From the NCBI GenBank assembly GCA_016124535.1, contig WGNK01000020.1, positions 248,001 through 312,000 of the forward strand: a stretch of DNA of 64,000 bases, read 5' to 3'. The position numbers were made by a program, and so were the translations under genes. The notes under the pieces were generated by a model. That model did no database searches, was not told where the DNA came from, and saw only the letters and a list, made by a program, of their open reading frames with translations. How positions within the stretch are numbered: the first letter of the stretch is position 1; every line of letters begins with the position of its first letter. The DNA is from Azospirillum sp. Lineage in GTDB: Bacteria; Pseudomonadota; Alphaproteobacteria; Azospirillales; Azospirillaceae. This document shows positions 53,821 through 63,881 of this stretch, in pieces.

Positions 53821-54239
53821 TGCCGCGGCGATCGATCATCGTTCGTTGGGTCCGGAGGGAAAATTGCCCCCTTGTGCCGAGAGGTCAAGGGCCGAAGAAT
53901 CGGGTTGCCGGGGGTATCCCGGTCCGCGAAACGATTTTCCCGCTATTGTTCGCGGGATGCGGGACAGCCGGCGGGCGTCACGGCCGCGCGGTTTGGGACC
54001 ATTGGCTGTGCTTTCGGTTGCGAGAGCCAGGCCGCACGCCGTCCGCCACAGTGGTGCTGGGACAACACAGTCGGAACCGGCTCTCCCGGTCGAGAGGTGA
54101 CGCCGGCCGGACCCGGCGCTATATAGACAGAGTAAGCTCCGTACCGAACGCGGTGGTCGCCGGTTTTGTGCGACCGGCAGGCGTCGGAGCGGTGCGTTGC
54201 CCGGCGGCGCCCGTCTGAAGTCTGATCAAGGTTCCCTGA
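53821..54239. other. 419-base gap between the LOV kinase and pdxJ
   Basis: The gap lies between divergent genes and must hold both promoters. I see a plausible promoter for pdxJ at 54097-54125. Open frames in it (for example 53794-54126 plus) have random, Arg-rich composition and no recognisable domain. pyrE, often upstream of pdxJ in related genomes, is absent. Confidence 0.5.
54097..54125 (+). promoter_or_regulatory. Predicted sigma70-type promoter of the pdxJ operon
   Basis: GTGACG at 54097-54102 and TATATA at 54120-54125, with a 17-base spacer. This would give a leader of about 108 bases before the pdxJ ATG. Confidence 0.4.
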
Positions 54240-54998
54240 ATGACGATCCCTCTTCGTCTCGGCGTCAACATTGACCATGTCGCGACCATCCGCAACGCGC
54301 GGGGCGGTCGCCATCCCGATCCGGTGCGCGCGGCACGCTTGGCGGCGGCAGCCGGCGCCGACGGCATCACCGCCCATCTGCGCGAGGACCGTCGGCATAT
54401 CTCCGATGGCGATATCGAACGTCTGCGCGGCGAAATTGACCTGCCGCTCAACCTGGAAATGGCGGCAACCGAGGAAATGCTGGCGATCGCGCTTCGCCAT
54501 CGGCCGCATGCCGCCTGCATCGTCCCGGAAAAGCGTGCCGAGCTCACCACCGAGGGCGGGCTCGACGTGGTCGCCGGGCAGGACCATCTGAAGCCCTTCG
54601 TCGTGGCTCTCGGGGCCGCCGGAATTCGCGTCTCGCTGTTCGTCGATCCGTCGCCGCCGCAGCTTGAGGCGGCATGTCGGCTGGGCGCCCCGGTGGTCGA
54701 ACTCCACACCGGCGCCTATTGCGACGCTCCGTCGCCATCGGCGCGCAACGCGGAATTGGCTCGCCTGGCTGACGCGGCGGTGGCGGCGGCGGCGCTTGGA
54801 CTGGAATGCCACGCCGGCCACGGCCTCAGCTTCGAGACGGTCGGACCGGTCGCGGCGATCCCGACCGTGGTCGAACTCAACATCGGCCATTTTCTGATCG
54901 GCGAGGCGATTTTCGGCGGCCTCGACAGCGCGGTCAAACGGATGCGCTCGCAGATGGACCTGGCGCGGGCTGCGGCTCAGGGGGAACGATGCGCATGA
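54240..54998 (+). CDS. pdxJ: Pyridoxine 5'-phosphate synthase
   Basis: PdxJ condenses 1-deoxyxylulose 5-phosphate with 3-amino-2-oxopropyl phosphate to pyridoxine 5'-phosphate. The 252-residue TIM barrel shows [17 protein letters not shown] at the N-terminus, [20 protein letters not shown] (active-site His and Arg), and the C-terminal phosphate site [16 protein letters not shown]. Normal length. It heads the pdxJ-acpS-lepB-rnc-era run, with acpS 13 bases downstream. Confidence 0.96.
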   Translation: MTIPLRLGVNIDHVATIRNARGGRHPDPVRAARLAAAAGADGITAHLREDRRHISDGDIERLRGEIDLPLNLEMAATEEMLAIALRHRPHAACIVPEKRAELTTEGGLDVVAGQDHLKPFVVALGAAGIRVSLFVDPSPPQLEAACRLGAPVVELHTGAYCDAPSPSARNAELARLADAAVAAAALGLECHAGHGLSFETVGPVAAIPTVVELNIGHFLIGEAIFGGLDSAVKRMRSQMDLARAAAQGERCA

Positions 54999-55011
54999 CG
55001 GCGATTGGCCG

Positions 55012-55458
55012 ATGATCATCGGCATCGGCAACGACCTGATCGATATCCGTCGCATTGAGCAGACGCTGGAGCGGTTCGGCGCGCGTTTCATCGAGCGGGT
55101 GTTCACCGAGACCGAGCGTCGCAAGTCCGAACGGCGGACCAGTGCCGGCGGCCGCGCCGCGAGTTATGCCAAACGGTTTGCCGCCAAAGAGGCCTGCGCC
55201 AAGGCGCTCGGCACCGGCTTTCGGGCCGGCGTGTTCTTCCGCGACATCGGCGTCGTCAATCTGGCCAGCGGTCAGCCGACCCTGGCCTTGTCCGGCGGTG
55301 CCCTGGCCCGGCTCGAGGCCATGATACCACCCGGCATGGCCGCGCAAATTCATTTGACTTTGACCGACGAACCGCCGCTTGCAGAGGCCATCGTCATTGT
55401 CAGCGCGATCCCGACCGGCGATCGTGATTCCTCTCAGCCAGCGGTGCGTCCGTCATGA
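55012..55458 (+). CDS. acpS: Holo-[acyl-carrier-protein] synthase
   Basis: AcpS moves 4'-phosphopantetheine from CoA to the serine of acyl carrier protein. The 148-residue protein has the two family motifs [14 protein letters not shown] (Mg-binding Asp) and [17 protein letters not shown]. Length is slightly above average because of a charged C-terminal tail. Its stop overlaps the lepB start by four bases. Confidence 0.95.
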   Translation: MIIGIGNDLIDIRRIEQTLERFGARFIERVFTETERRKSERRTSAGGRAASYAKRFAAKEACAKALGTGFRAGVFFRDIGVVNLASGQPTLALSGGALARLEAMIPPGMAAQIHLTLTDEPPLAEAIVIVSAIPTGDRDSSQPAVRPS

Positions 55459-56279
55459 ATCCTTTTCGCCACGTCGCTCAACGCCGTGCTGCGGCTGCCG
55501 CAGTCGAACCGCAGCCGGAGGGCGTCGCCAGCGATGCCAAGCCGTTAGTCCAGGGCGGTGGTATCGGCGAGACCCTGCGTACGGTGATCTACGCCGTCGT
55601 GATCGCGTTCGGCGTGCGTACGCTTGCCTACGAGCCGTTCAATATCCCGTCGGGCTCGATGATCCCGACGCTGTTGATCGGCGACTATCTGTTCGTCTCG
55701 AAATTTTCCTACGGCTACAGCAAATACACCATCGCGTTCGGCGCGCCGCTGTTCGGCGGGCGCCTGTTCGGCGCGGCGCCGCAACGCGGCGACGTTGCGG
55801 TGTTCAAGCTGCCGCGCGACAACAAGACCGACTACATCAAGCGCATTATCGGCCTGCCCGGCGATCATATCCAGATGATCCAGGGTGTCCTCAACATCAA
55901 TGGGGAGCCGGTCAAGATGAAGCGGATAGACGACGCGATCGTCACCAATCAATATGGCCGCGAGGTTCGGGTACCACAGTATCTTGAGACCTTGCCCGGC
56001 GGGCGTGTCCACCGCATCCTCAAGGAGACGACCAACGGACCGCTCGACAACACGCCGATTTATGTCGTGCCGCCCAACCATTATTTCGCGATGGGCGACA
56101 ATCGCGACAACTCCCTGGACAGCCGGGTCCCCAGCGCGGTCGGCTATGTGCCCGAGGAAAATCTGGTCGGACGCGCCGAGTTCCTGTTCTTCTCGCTCGA
56201 TGAGGGTACGCGTTTCTGGGAAGTCTGGCGTTGGCCCTGGGAAATCCGTTTCGGGCGGTTGCTCCAAGCCGTGACATGA
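55455..56279 (+). CDS. lepB: Signal peptidase I
   Basis: LepB cleaves signal peptides from exported proteins at the periplasmic side of the inner membrane. The 274-residue protein has one N-terminal membrane helix ([15 protein letters not shown]), the catalytic serine in [16 protein letters not shown] (Ser68), the catalytic lysine in [12 protein letters not shown], and the [12 protein letters not shown] motif. Coupled to acpS and rnc by four-base overlaps at both ends. Confidence 0.96.
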   Translation: MNPFRHVAQRRAAAAAVEPQPEGVASDAKPLVQGGGIGETLRTVIYAVVIAFGVRTLAYEPFNIPSGSMIPTLLIGDYLFVSKFSYGYSKYTIAFGAPLFGGRLFGAAPQRGDVAVFKLPRDNKTDYIKRIIGLPGDHIQMIQGVLNINGEPVKMKRIDDAIVTNQYGREVRVPQYLETLPGGRVHRILKETTNGPLDNTPIYVVPPNHYFAMGDNRDNSLDSRVPSAVGYVPEENLVGRAEFLFFSLDEGTRFWEVWRWPWEIRFGRLLQAVT

Positions 56280-57022
56280 CCATGGTGTCGGATATTCTCT
56301 CGGATCTCAACGACTTGGCCGAAGCGCTCGGCCACCGGTTCGGTAATCCGGACCTGCTCGCCGATGCCGTCACCCATCCCAGCGTCGCCGGCATCGAGCG
56401 CGGCCGGCGCGGGGCCGGGGCCGAGGGTGCCGCTCCTGGGACCGCCTATGAGCGGCTGGAATTCCTCGGCGACCGCGTGCTCGGATTGGTGGTTGCGCAA
56501 TGGCTGATCGAACGCTTCCCGGATGACCGCGAGGGCAGTCTGGCCAAGCGGCATGCCGCATTGGTGCGACGCGAGGCCTTGGGGCGGGTCGCGGAGCGGA
56601 TCGGACTGGGCGGTCACCTCCGGCTGTCGCCGGGCGAGGCGATGTCGGGGGGACGCACCAATCACACCATCCTGGCCGATGCCTGCGAGGCCGTGATCGG
56701 CGCGCTGTTCCTGGATGGCGGGCTTGGCGCCGCCGAGGGCTTTATTCGCGCCGCCTGGGCCGGGCAGCTCGATGCCTCCGGACCGCCGCCCCAAGACAGC
56801 AAGACGACGCTGCAGGAATGGGCGCAAGGGTCGGGACGGCCGCTGCCGGTCTACCAGATCGTCCGGCGCAGCGGCCCGGCCCACGAGCCCGAGTTCGAGG
56901 TCGAGGTCAAGGTCGAGGGGTTGCCGGTGGCGACCGCTACCGGCCGATCCCGCCGCGCCGCCGAACAGGCGGCGGCCCAGGCGCTCTTGTTGCGCAGCGC
57001 CGGGATCGCCGCCGATGGCTGA
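56276..57022 (+). CDS. rnc: Ribonuclease III
   Basis: RNase III cuts double-stranded RNA, including rRNA precursors. The 248-residue protein has the endonuclease signature YERLEFLGDRVLGLVV, the second acidic motif DACEAVIGALFLDGG, and a C-terminal double-stranded-RNA-binding domain (DSKTTLQEWAQGSGRPLPVY onwards). The ATG at 56276 overlaps the lepB stop; a second ATG two codons later is also possible. Ends with an eight-base overlap with era. Confidence 0.95.
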   Translation: MTMVSDILSDLNDLAEALGHRFGNPDLLADAVTHPSVAGIERGRRGAGAEGAAPGTAYERLEFLGDRVLGLVVAQWLIERFPDDREGSLAKRHAALVRREALGRVAERIGLGGHLRLSPGEAMSGGRTNHTILADACEAVIGALFLDGGLGAAEGFIRAAWAGQLDASGPPPQDSKTTLQEWAQGSGRPLPVYQIVRRSGPAHEPEFEVEVKVEGLPVATATGRSRRAAEQAAAQALLLRSAGIAADG

Positions 57023-57926
57023 GTCCGAACTGTCCAGCCGATGCGGCTTTGTCGCGCTGGTCGGCGCGCCCAATGCCGGCAAGTCGACCCTGCTCAATGC
57101 CCTGGTCGGTGCCAAGGTCTCGATCGTCAGTGCCAAGAAACAGACGACACGTCGGCGCATTCTCGGCATCGTCGGGCGCGGCAGCAGCCAGATTCTGTTC
57201 GTCGACACGCCCGGCATCTTCACGCCGCGCCGCCGGCTCGACCGCGCCATGGTCGCGGCTGCCTGGGCCGGGGTCGCCGATGCCGACTTCACGCTGCTGC
57301 TGGTCGATGCCGCCCAGAAGGCGATGGATCGCGAAACCGCCGGGATCGTCGGGCAGCTCCGCGAGCAGAAGCGGCCGGCGCTGGTGGCGCTCAACAAGAT
57401 CGATCTGATCCCGCGCGGGCAATTGCTTGGCTTGGCAGAGCAGCTCAACCGGGAATTACCATTCGCCGAAACCTTCATGATCTCGGCGCTGACCGGCGAT
57501 GGGCTGGACCGCTTGCTCGACCGGCTGGCGGCGCTGCTGCCGCCGAGCCCGTGGCTGTATCCGGAAGACCAGCTGTCGGATTTGCCGCTGCGGGCGATCG
57601 CCGCCGAGATTACTCGAGAGAAGCTCTATCTGCAGCTGCACCAAGAGCTGCCCTACGCCGCCACCGTTGAGACCGAAGCGTGGGAGGAGCAGGCCGACGG
57701 CAGCGTCCGGCTATCCCAGGTGGTCTTCGTCCAGCGCGACAGCCAGAAGGCCATCGTGCTGGGCAAGGGCGGCAGCCGGATCAAGGCGCTCGGCATCGCG
57801 GCGCGGACCGACCTGGAACAATTCCTCGAGCGCCGGGTCCATCTGGTGCTGTTCGTCAAGGTGCGCGAGGCCTGGGGCGATGATCCCGAGCGCTACCGGG
57901 AGATCGGACTGGATTTTCCCGACTGA
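57015..57926 (+). CDS. era: GTPase Era
   Basis: Era binds 16S rRNA and assists assembly of the small ribosomal subunit. The 303-residue protein shows GAPNAGKSTLLN (G1), T in QTTRRR (G2), DTPGI (G3), NKID (G4), and the C-terminal KH domain with VLGKGGSRIKALG. Last gene of the pdxJ-era run, followed by a strong palindromic terminator. Confidence 0.96.
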   Translation: MAESELSSRCGFVALVGAPNAGKSTLLNALVGAKVSIVSAKKQTTRRRILGIVGRGSSQILFVDTPGIFTPRRRLDRAMVAAAWAGVADADFTLLLVDAAQKAMDRETAGIVGQLREQKRPALVALNKIDLIPRGQLLGLAEQLNRELPFAETFMISALTGDGLDRLLDRLAALLPPSPWLYPEDQLSDLPLRAIAAEITREKLYLQLHQELPYAATVETEAWEEQADGSVRLSQVVFVQRDSQKAIVLGKGGSRIKALGIAARTDLEQFLERRVHLVLFVKVREAWGDDPERYREIGLDFPD

Positions 57927-57938
57927 ACCGTCGCCCGG

Positions 57939-57966
57939 CCCCGATCGAGCGTGCGCTCGATCGGGG
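57939..57966. terminator. Bidirectional terminator-like palindrome between era and the IalB-family gene
   Basis: CCCCGATCGAGCG and its exact inverse CGCTCGATCGGGG are separated by two bases, 12 bases after the era stop and just before the convergent gene's stop. No long T run is adjacent on either strand, so efficiency is uncertain, but position and symmetry fit a shared terminator. Confidence 0.75.
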
Positions 57967-57975
57967 GCCAAGCGA

Positions 57976-58491
57976 TCACTTTTTCCGCACGTCGTCCAGA
58001 GACTTGAGCGCGCTGCTGAAGCCCTTGAGCGAGCCGACCAGCTGCAGGCGCTTGTCGATTTCCTTGATCACGAAGGTAAAGTTGGCCTTGGTGCCGCGCC
58101 GCATCTTATCCAGCAAATCGGCATTCAGATTGCCGAGGACTCGGCAGACATTTTCGTTGCAGCCATCAAAATTGGTGGTGAGCGTCGGGCCATTGTCGAT
58201 CTGCAGCGACAACGGCTTGGACGGGTCCGCCTTGTTGGTGGTGTTGATCTGGATTTTCGGGTCCGCCTGGCCGTCAACATAAAAGATACCGACTCCAAAC
58301 ACCTTCAGTTTGGTCTTGAGGTCGATCATCTCCTGCACCATGAAGCATTTTGGTGCGCCGGCCGGCGGCTGGTCGTTGCACACCACCGTCCAATCGCCGT
58401 ACCGCTTTTGCGTGTTCTTCTGCGCAGCCGCGGGAGCGGCCAGCGCGACCACCACAACGAGGCCGAGGATGGTTCGAACGGCAAGGGACAA
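57976..58491 (-). CDS. Invasion-associated locus B (IalB) family protein
   Basis: The 171-residue exported protein has a signal peptide (about 23 residues, ending AAPAAAQ) and the IalB pattern YGDWTVVCND near the mature N-terminus, with cysteines at VVC, KCF, GCN and VCR that probably form disulfides. In Bartonella a member is linked to erythrocyte invasion, but the family is general in alphaproteobacteria and its role is unknown. The start is TTG at 58491, fixed by the strong AGGAGGAAG site upstream. Confidence 0.9.
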   Translation of the reverse strand: MSLAVRTILGLVVVVALAAPAAAQKNTQKRYGDWTVVCNDQPPAGAPKCFMVQEMIDLKTKLKVFGVGIFYVDGQADPKIQINTTNKADPSKPLSLQIDNGPTLTTNFDGCNENVCRVLGNLNADLLDKMRRGTKANFTFVIKEIDKRLQLVGSLKGFSSALKSLDDVRKK

Positions 58492-58567
58492 GCTGGCTTC
58501 CTCCTGGGTAGCGCCGTATCCGGCCGACGTCCGGCAGCGGATTTGTCGGGATTTTCGTGCGGCGATG

Positions 58568-58595
58568 ATGGTAGAGGGCAGGTTACCTCTGTCAA
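58568..58595 (-). promoter_or_regulatory. Predicted sigma70 promoter of the IalB-family gene
   Basis: On the minus strand a perfect TTGACA (plus 58590-58595) and TACCAT (plus 58568-58573) are separated by 16 bases. Predicted transcription start is about 70 bases before the TTG start codon. Confidence 0.6.
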
Positions 58596-58644
58596 GCGGC
58601 GAAATTGTGACGCCGATGCGGCCGTCGCGCCCGTCGTCGTGCTC

Positions 58645-60549
58645 TCATTTCAACACCATGAGAATCAGCAGCAGGAACAAGACGGCGCTGGCGACGGCGG
58701 CGATCAGGCTGGCGACGGCGCCGGTGAAGGCATTGACCTCGCCGCTGTACCACGTATAGGCGAAGCCGGTTCCGAAGGTGATGCCGATGGAAATCAGCAA
58801 ATTGGAGAATCCGGTGTGGTGCAGTACGCCCTTCAGCATGATGTTCGAAAAGATCATCACGATCAGGCCGAGGAAGGCCAGAACCACGGTAGTTTGCACC
58901 GGTATCGAGGTCAGCTCGAAGCGGCGGGGTTGATAGTCGTCGTCCGAGGCGGTGCGGTGGACCGCGATCACCCTCGGCCCGGCCCGGCCGGGGGGGACCG
59001 GCGGGGATGCGAGCTCCTCTGGCGTCATCGGTTCGTCGGGAAGGTCGTCGTCGATCGTGGCGGGGGGCGCGCCCAGCCGCGACCGAGCGGTCCGTAAAGT
59101 ATCGTCCGCGTCGTTTGCGGCTTGGTTCGCGGCCTTGGTACGGCCCCTGGCCTCGCGCAGGGCCATGATCGCGGTCTGTGCGCCACCCGATCGGGCGCCG
59201 AGCGGGAAGGCGGCAAGATAGGCCTCGAAGGCCTCGACCGTATTGGCTGCGGTGGCGTCACGCCAGGCGCGTTCGTCGGCATACCGCCGACGTTCGGCAT
59301 CCTCCAGTACCGACACCGCCGACCGAGCCGCCTTGGCGTGGGCGCCCTCCGGGTTGGCGGCCAGATAGGCGCGATAGGCGTCGGCGGTGTCGAGCGTCAT
59401 TGCGCGCTTCCAATCGACGTCTTCCTTCTTGCGCTGACGCTCCGTCTCCGCGAGTGCCGCCAAGGCTGCCGTGGCCTCGGCGACATGGGCACCGTCCGGC
59501 TGGCTGGCCAGATAGCCGCGATAGCCGGATTCGCTGGGTGCGCGTTGTACCCCGGTCCAGACGGCCTCGTCTGCCTCGGGGTCGCGGACGACGCCGTCGC
59601 GGTGGTAACTGGCCGCTTCCGACAAGGTGGAATCGGGGTCGGGATCGCCGCCAGCACTGCCGGAGGACCGCGCGGCGCCGCCGCCCGCCGGGCGCACTCG
59701 GGCCTCCGGCTCCAACCATTCCTTCTGCCACTGATCGATGGTCTGGGGCCGGTCGGTCGGCTGGATCGACAAGGCCCGGTCGACCCCGGCGAGAAAGCGA
59801 TCGGAATAGAGGCCGGCACAGGCGATCGCGGCCGGCACCAGGCGATCATTGGCCAGCCGGTTGAGCGCGGCCGGCGGCCGATTGCCGGTGATCGCGCGAT
59901 AGACGACGGCAGCAATGCTGTAGATGTCGGTCCAGGGACCCTGGCTGGCCGCTTCCTCATACTGCTCGATCGGGGCATAGCCGGAGGTCAGGACAGCGGT
60001 GAAATGGGAGGCGTCGGTCTTGCGCGCCGCGCCGAAATCGAGCAGCACCGGGCTGCCGTCACCGTTGCGGATATAGATGTTGGACGGCTTGACGTCGCGA
60101 TGGACCAGTCCGGCGGCATGCACCGCGTTCAGACCGTCGAGCAGCGGCGCAATCATCCGGTGCAGTTCGTCCTGACTGGGGCGGCGCCCGAGCGACTTCA
60201 GAAAACTTTCGAAATCGGCGCCGTCCTCGTACTCCATGACCATATAGGCGGTGCCATTGCGCCTAAAGCAGCGGCGGACCCGGACGACGTTGGGATGCTG
60301 AATCCGCGCGACATTACGGGATTCGGTGATGAAATTATCGAGCTGGCGCTCGTAATCGGGCTGCAATAGCCCGGTCAGGGGCTGCACGGTGTTGCCGTCA
60401 CGGCGCGCGATATGTCCGGGCATGAACTCCTTGATCGCCACCCTGACCTGGAGTGTCTCGTCCTCGGCCAGGTAGGTGATCCCGAATCCGCCAGCCCCCA
60501 GAACATCGATGATGCGGTAATCGTCGAATTGATAGCCCTGCTGCAGCAT
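58645..60549 (-). CDS. Membrane-anchored serine/threonine protein kinase
   Basis: The 634-residue protein has an N-terminal Hanks-type kinase domain: GAGGFGITYLAEDE (glycine loop), AIKEFMPG (lysine), LVHRDVKPSNIYI (catalytic loop) and VLLDFGAAR (DFG). The middle carries several 30-35-residue imperfect repeats built around AYLAANPEGAHAKAA, and the C-terminus has about three hydrophobic helices (VVLAFLGLIVMIFSNIML, LISIGITFGTGFAYTWY, AVASAVLFLLLILMVL). The kinase faces the cytoplasm. Substrates are unknown. Divergent from the DUF3576 gene. Confidence 0.92.
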   Translation of the reverse strand: MLQQGYQFDDYRIIDVLGAGGFGITYLAEDETLQVRVAIKEFMPGHIARRDGNTVQPLTGLLQPDYERQLDNFITESRNVARIQHPNVVRVRRCFRRNGTAYMVMEYEDGADFESFLKSLGRRPSQDELHRMIAPLLDGLNAVHAAGLVHRDVKPSNIYIRNGDGSPVLLDFGAARKTDASHFTAVLTSGYAPIEQYEEAASQGPWTDIYSIAAVVYRAITGNRPPAALNRLANDRLVPAAIACAGLYSDRFLAGVDRALSIQPTDRPQTIDQWQKEWLEPEARVRPAGGGAARSSGSAGGDPDPDSTLSEAASYHRDGVVRDPEADEAVWTGVQRAPSESGYRGYLASQPDGAHVAEATAALAALAETERQRKKEDVDWKRAMTLDTADAYRAYLAANPEGAHAKAARSAVSVLEDAERRRYADERAWRDATAANTVEAFEAYLAAFPLGARSGGAQTAIMALREARGRTKAANQAANDADDTLRTARSRLGAPPATIDDDLPDEPMTPEELASPPVPPGRAGPRVIAVHRTASDDDYQPRRFELTSIPVQTTVVLAFLGLIVMIFSNIMLKGVLHHTGFSNLLISIGITFGTGFAYTWYSGEVNAFTGAVASLIAAVASAVLFLLLILMVLK

Positions 60550-60726
60550 GGTCCGGTGCGAATTGGGGGAAGGAGATCAAGCGTTGGAAGGCATTCTAGA
60601 CCAATCCGGCCGCCTAGGACAGCCCGACCGACCCGATTTGCGGCCGTGCGGCACTGAACGCGACGAAGCCGCTGCCGGTTCCCTTGCGCCCGCCGAAATT
60701 TTTTGCTCTAACTCCCGCCCGAACAC

Positions 60727-61275
60727 ATGGCTCGGATGACTGACATGACGGTCTTTGGTCGCTGCTGCGGCGTTCTATGGTTTGCCACTCTGCCGGTGCT
60801 GCTCGCGGCCTGCGGGCCACAGACCCCGACGCCCAATCCCAAGGAGGGCGAGGAGTATAAGAACGGCAGTATCCTCGGCGGCGAGGGGGGGCTGCAGATT
60901 CTCGGTCCGGCGCGCCGGCAAGAGGCCGAACAGGGCGGCGGCGGCATCGGCGTCAACAGCTTCCTGTGGCGCGCCTCGTTGGATACCCTGTCGTTCATGC
61001 CGATCGCCTCGGCGGATCCGTTCGGCGGTGTCATCCTGACCGACTGGTATTCACCGGCCGGGGCGCCCGGCGAACGGTTCAAGGTCAATGTCTACATCCT
61101 CGACCGCCAGCTTCGCGCCAATGGGCTGAAGGTTTCGGTGTTTCGGCAGATCCGCGATAACTCCGGGCAATGGCGCGACGATGCCACCGGCGCCGATACC
61201 GCCATCAAAATGGAAGACACGATCCTGACCAGGGCGCGGCAGCTGCGGATTGCCCAGACTTCGTCGGAGAAGTAG
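60727..61275 (+). CDS. DUF3576 family lipoprotein
   Basis: The 182-residue protein has a signal peptide with a lipobox (LLAAC) and the DUF3576 domain (GVNSFLWRASLDTLSFMPI, SADPFGGVILTDWY, RFKVNVYILDRQLRANGLKVSVFRQ). It is probably anchored to the outer membrane. The gene lies six bases before leuS and upstream of lptE, a conserved alphaproteobacterial arrangement that suggests a link with envelope assembly; the function is unknown. The ATG at codon 6 (60742) could also be the start. Confidence 0.9.
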   Translation: MARMTDMTVFGRCCGVLWFATLPVLLAACGPQTPTPNPKEGEEYKNGSILGGEGGLQILGPARRQEAEQGGGGIGVNSFLWRASLDTLSFMPIASADPFGGVILTDWYSPAGAPGERFKVNVYILDRQLRANGLKVSVFRQIRDNSGQWRDDATGADTAIKMEDTILTRARQLRIAQTSSEK

Positions 61276-61281
61276 CCGTCG

Positions 61282-63858
61282 ATGGCACGGTACAATTCCA
61301 AGGAAGCCGAGACCAAATGGCAGGCCCTGTGGCGGGACCGCGGCTGTTTTTCGGCGACCGAAAGCAGCGATCGACCAAAATACTATGTGCTGGAAATGTT
61401 CCCCTATCCGTCGGGGCGCCTGCACATCGGCCACGTCCGCAACTACACCATCGGTGACGTGGTGGCGCGCTATAAGCGCGCACGCGGCTTCAATGTCCTC
61501 CATCCCATGGGCTGGGATGCCTTTGGGCTGCCAGCGGAAAACGCCGCGATCGCCAATCGGATTCATCCGGCGACCTGGACTTTTGAAAACATCGACGTGA
61601 TGCGCGGCCAGCTCCAGATGATGGGGTTGGCCTATGACTGGGATCGCGAGATCGCCACCTGCTCGCCGGACTACTATCGGCATGAGCAGAAGATGTTTCT
61701 TGATTTCCTGGCGGCGGGGCTTGCCTACCGCAAGGAGTCGTGGGTCAACTGGGATCCGGTCGAAAACACTGTGCTGGCCAACGAGCAGGTGATCGAAGGC
61801 CGGGGCTGGCGCTCCGGGGCGCTGGTTGAAAAGCGCAAGTTGTCCCAATGGTTTCTGCGCATTACTGCCTATGCAGAGGACTTGCTGGGCGCTTTGCCCG
61901 GCCTGGAGCGATGGCCCGATAAGGTTCGCCTGATGCAGGAGAACTGGATCGGCAAATCGACCGGTGCCCGGCTGCGTTTTGCGGTGGACGACCCTGAGCG
62001 GGCGGGGACCCCCGAAATTGAGGTGTTCACCACCCGTCAGGATACTCTGTTCGGTGCGTCGTTTCTGGCGATTTCGCCCAATCACCCGGTGGCGGCGCGG
62101 CTGGCCGAGGCCAATCCCGAACTGGCGCAGTTCATCGCCGAGTGCAACCGGGTCGGGACCAGCGAGGCGGCGATCGAGACTGCGGAGAAGCGCGGTTTCG
62201 CTACCGGTCTGAAGGCGCGCCACCCCTTTATCGAGGGGCTGCTGCTGCCGGTCTGCGTCGCTAATTTCGTGCTCATGGAGTACGGCACCGGGGCCATTTT
62301 CGGCTGCCCGGCCCACGACCAGCGCGACCTCGATTTCGCCCGCAAGTACCAGTTGCCGGTCCTGCCGGTGGTGATCCCCGACGGGATCGATCCGGCGGCG
62401 TTCACGATCGGCGACGAGGCTTATACCGGACCCGGCGTTCTGCGCAATTCCGGCTTCCTCGATGGTCTGGAGGTCGAGGCGGCAAAACAGGCCGCCGGCC
62501 TGCGGCTGGAGGCGATGGCGGTGGGCGAGCGCACCACGGTCTACCGCCTGCGCGACTGGGGGGTTTCGCGCCAGCGCTACTGGGGCTGTCCGATTCCGGT
62601 GGTCCATTGCGACAGCTGCGGCGTGGTCCCGGTGCCGGAGGCGGAATTGCCGGTGGCGCTGCCGCTTGATGTCACGTTCGACCGGCCGGGCAATCCGCTG
62701 GAGCATCATCCGACCTGGAAGCATGTCAACTGCCCGGCCTGCGGCCGTCCGGCCCGGCGGGAGACCGACACCTTCGATACCTTCTTCGAGTCCTCCTGGT
62801 ACTTTGCGCGGTTCGCCTCGCCCCACGAGACCGGGCGCGGCTTTTCCGCCGAGGCCGCCCGCTATTGGCTGCCGGTTGACCAGTATATCGGCGGCGTCGA
62901 ACACGCGGTCCTGCACCTGCTCTATTCGCGCTTTTTCACCCGTGCTCTGAAAGGGTGCGGTTATCTAGATGTCGAAGAGCCGTTCGCCGGGCTGATGACC
63001 CAGGGCATGGTGACCCATGCCACCTATCGCGCCGAGGATGGCAGCTGGCTCTACCCGGAGGAAATCGAATCGCGCGACGGCCGGATTGTCCGCGCGGCTG
63101 ACGGCAGTCCGGTCGCGGTCGGTCGCCTGGAAAAGATGAGCAAATCGCGCAAGAACGTGGTTGGTCTGGAAGTCGTGGTCGATGCCTATGGCGCCGATAC
63201 TGCGCGCCTGCTGCTGCTGTCCGACAGCCCGCCCGATCGCGATCTGGAATGGTCGGAGGCCGGCATCGATGGCGCCTGGCGCTATCTCAACCGGTTATGG
63301 CGCCTGGTGGTCGAGCCGCCAGTCCCGTTGCCTGCGGCAGGGTCGGCCGCCCCGGAGCGCTTCGGCGAAAGCGCCACGGCGGTGCGGCGGGCGATCCACA
63401 AGACGATTGCCGCGACCACCGACGATCTGGAAAAATTCCACTTCAACAAGGCGGTTGCCCGGTTGCGGGAGCTGACCAACTCGCTGGCCGAACTGGATGG
63501 CGGCGGCGCCGGCGACGCCTGGGTGCTGCGGGAGGGCTGCGAGGCGCTGGTTCGCCTGGTCGGCCCGGTGATGCCTCATCTCGCCGAAGAGCTGTGGCAG
63601 GCGCTCGGCCACGAGTCTCTGCTGGTTGATACCGCTTGGCCCGAAGCCGACCCGGCTCTGACCGCCGATGACACGGTGACCGTGGCGGTTCAGGTCAACG
63701 GCAAACTGCGCGCGACTCTGCCCTTGGCCCGCGATGCCGAAGCCGGGGTTGCCGAGGCGGCGGCGATGGCCGATCCGGCGGTGATCAGAGCGCTTGACGG
63801 CAAGGCGGTCCGGCGCATCATTGTGGTGCCTAATCGGATCATCAACGTAGTCGTCTGA
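61282..63858 (+). CDS. leuS: Leucyl-tRNA synthetase
   Basis: LeuS charges tRNA-Leu and edits mischarged amino acids. The 858-residue class I synthetase has [17 protein letters not shown] (HIGH at 48-51), the editing domain ([41 protein letters not shown]), a zinc-like cysteine region (CDSCGVV, CPACGRP), KMSKSRKN, and a C-terminal tRNA-binding part. Normal length. Between DUF3576 and lptE. Confidence 0.97.
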   Translation: MARYNSKEAETKWQALWRDRGCFSATESSDRPKYYVLEMFPYPSGRLHIGHVRNYTIGDVVARYKRARGFNVLHPMGWDAFGLPAENAAIANRIHPATWTFENIDVMRGQLQMMGLAYDWDREIATCSPDYYRHEQKMFLDFLAAGLAYRKESWVNWDPVENTVLANEQVIEGRGWRSGALVEKRKLSQWFLRITAYAEDLLGALPGLERWPDKVRLMQENWIGKSTGARLRFAVDDPERAGTPEIEVFTTRQDTLFGASFLAISPNHPVAARLAEANPELAQFIAECNRVGTSEAAIETAEKRGFATGLKARHPFIEGLLLPVCVANFVLMEYGTGAIFGCPAHDQRDLDFARKYQLPVLPVVIPDGIDPAAFTIGDEAYTGPGVLRNSGFLDGLEVEAAKQAAGLRLEAMAVGERTTVYRLRDWGVSRQRYWGCPIPVVHCDSCGVVPVPEAELPVALPLDVTFDRPGNPLEHHPTWKHVNCPACGRPARRETDTFDTFFESSWYFARFASPHETGRGFSAEAARYWLPVDQYIGGVEHAVLHLLYSRFFTRALKGCGYLDVEEPFAGLMTQGMVTHATYRAEDGSWLYPEEIESRDGRIVRAADGSPVAVGRLEKMSKSRKNVVGLEVVVDAYGADTARLLLLSDSPPDRDLEWSEAGIDGAWRYLNRLWRLVVEPPVPLPAAGSAAPERFGESATAVRRAIHKTIAATTDDLEKFHFNKAVARLRELTNSLAELDGGGAGDAWVLREGCEALVRLVGPVMPHLAEELWQALGHESLLVDTAWPEADPALTADDTVTVAVQVNGKLRATLPLARDAEAGVAEAAAMADPAVIRALDGKAVRRIIVVPNRIINVVV

Positions 63859-63881
63859 ACGCGCCAGCGACGAGAGGGAAC

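Noticed and set aside
53591..54100. Plus-strand frame overlapping the start of the LOV kinase gene and the gap before pdxJ
   Set aside because: Composition is random and Arg-rich; its first part is antisense to the kinase.
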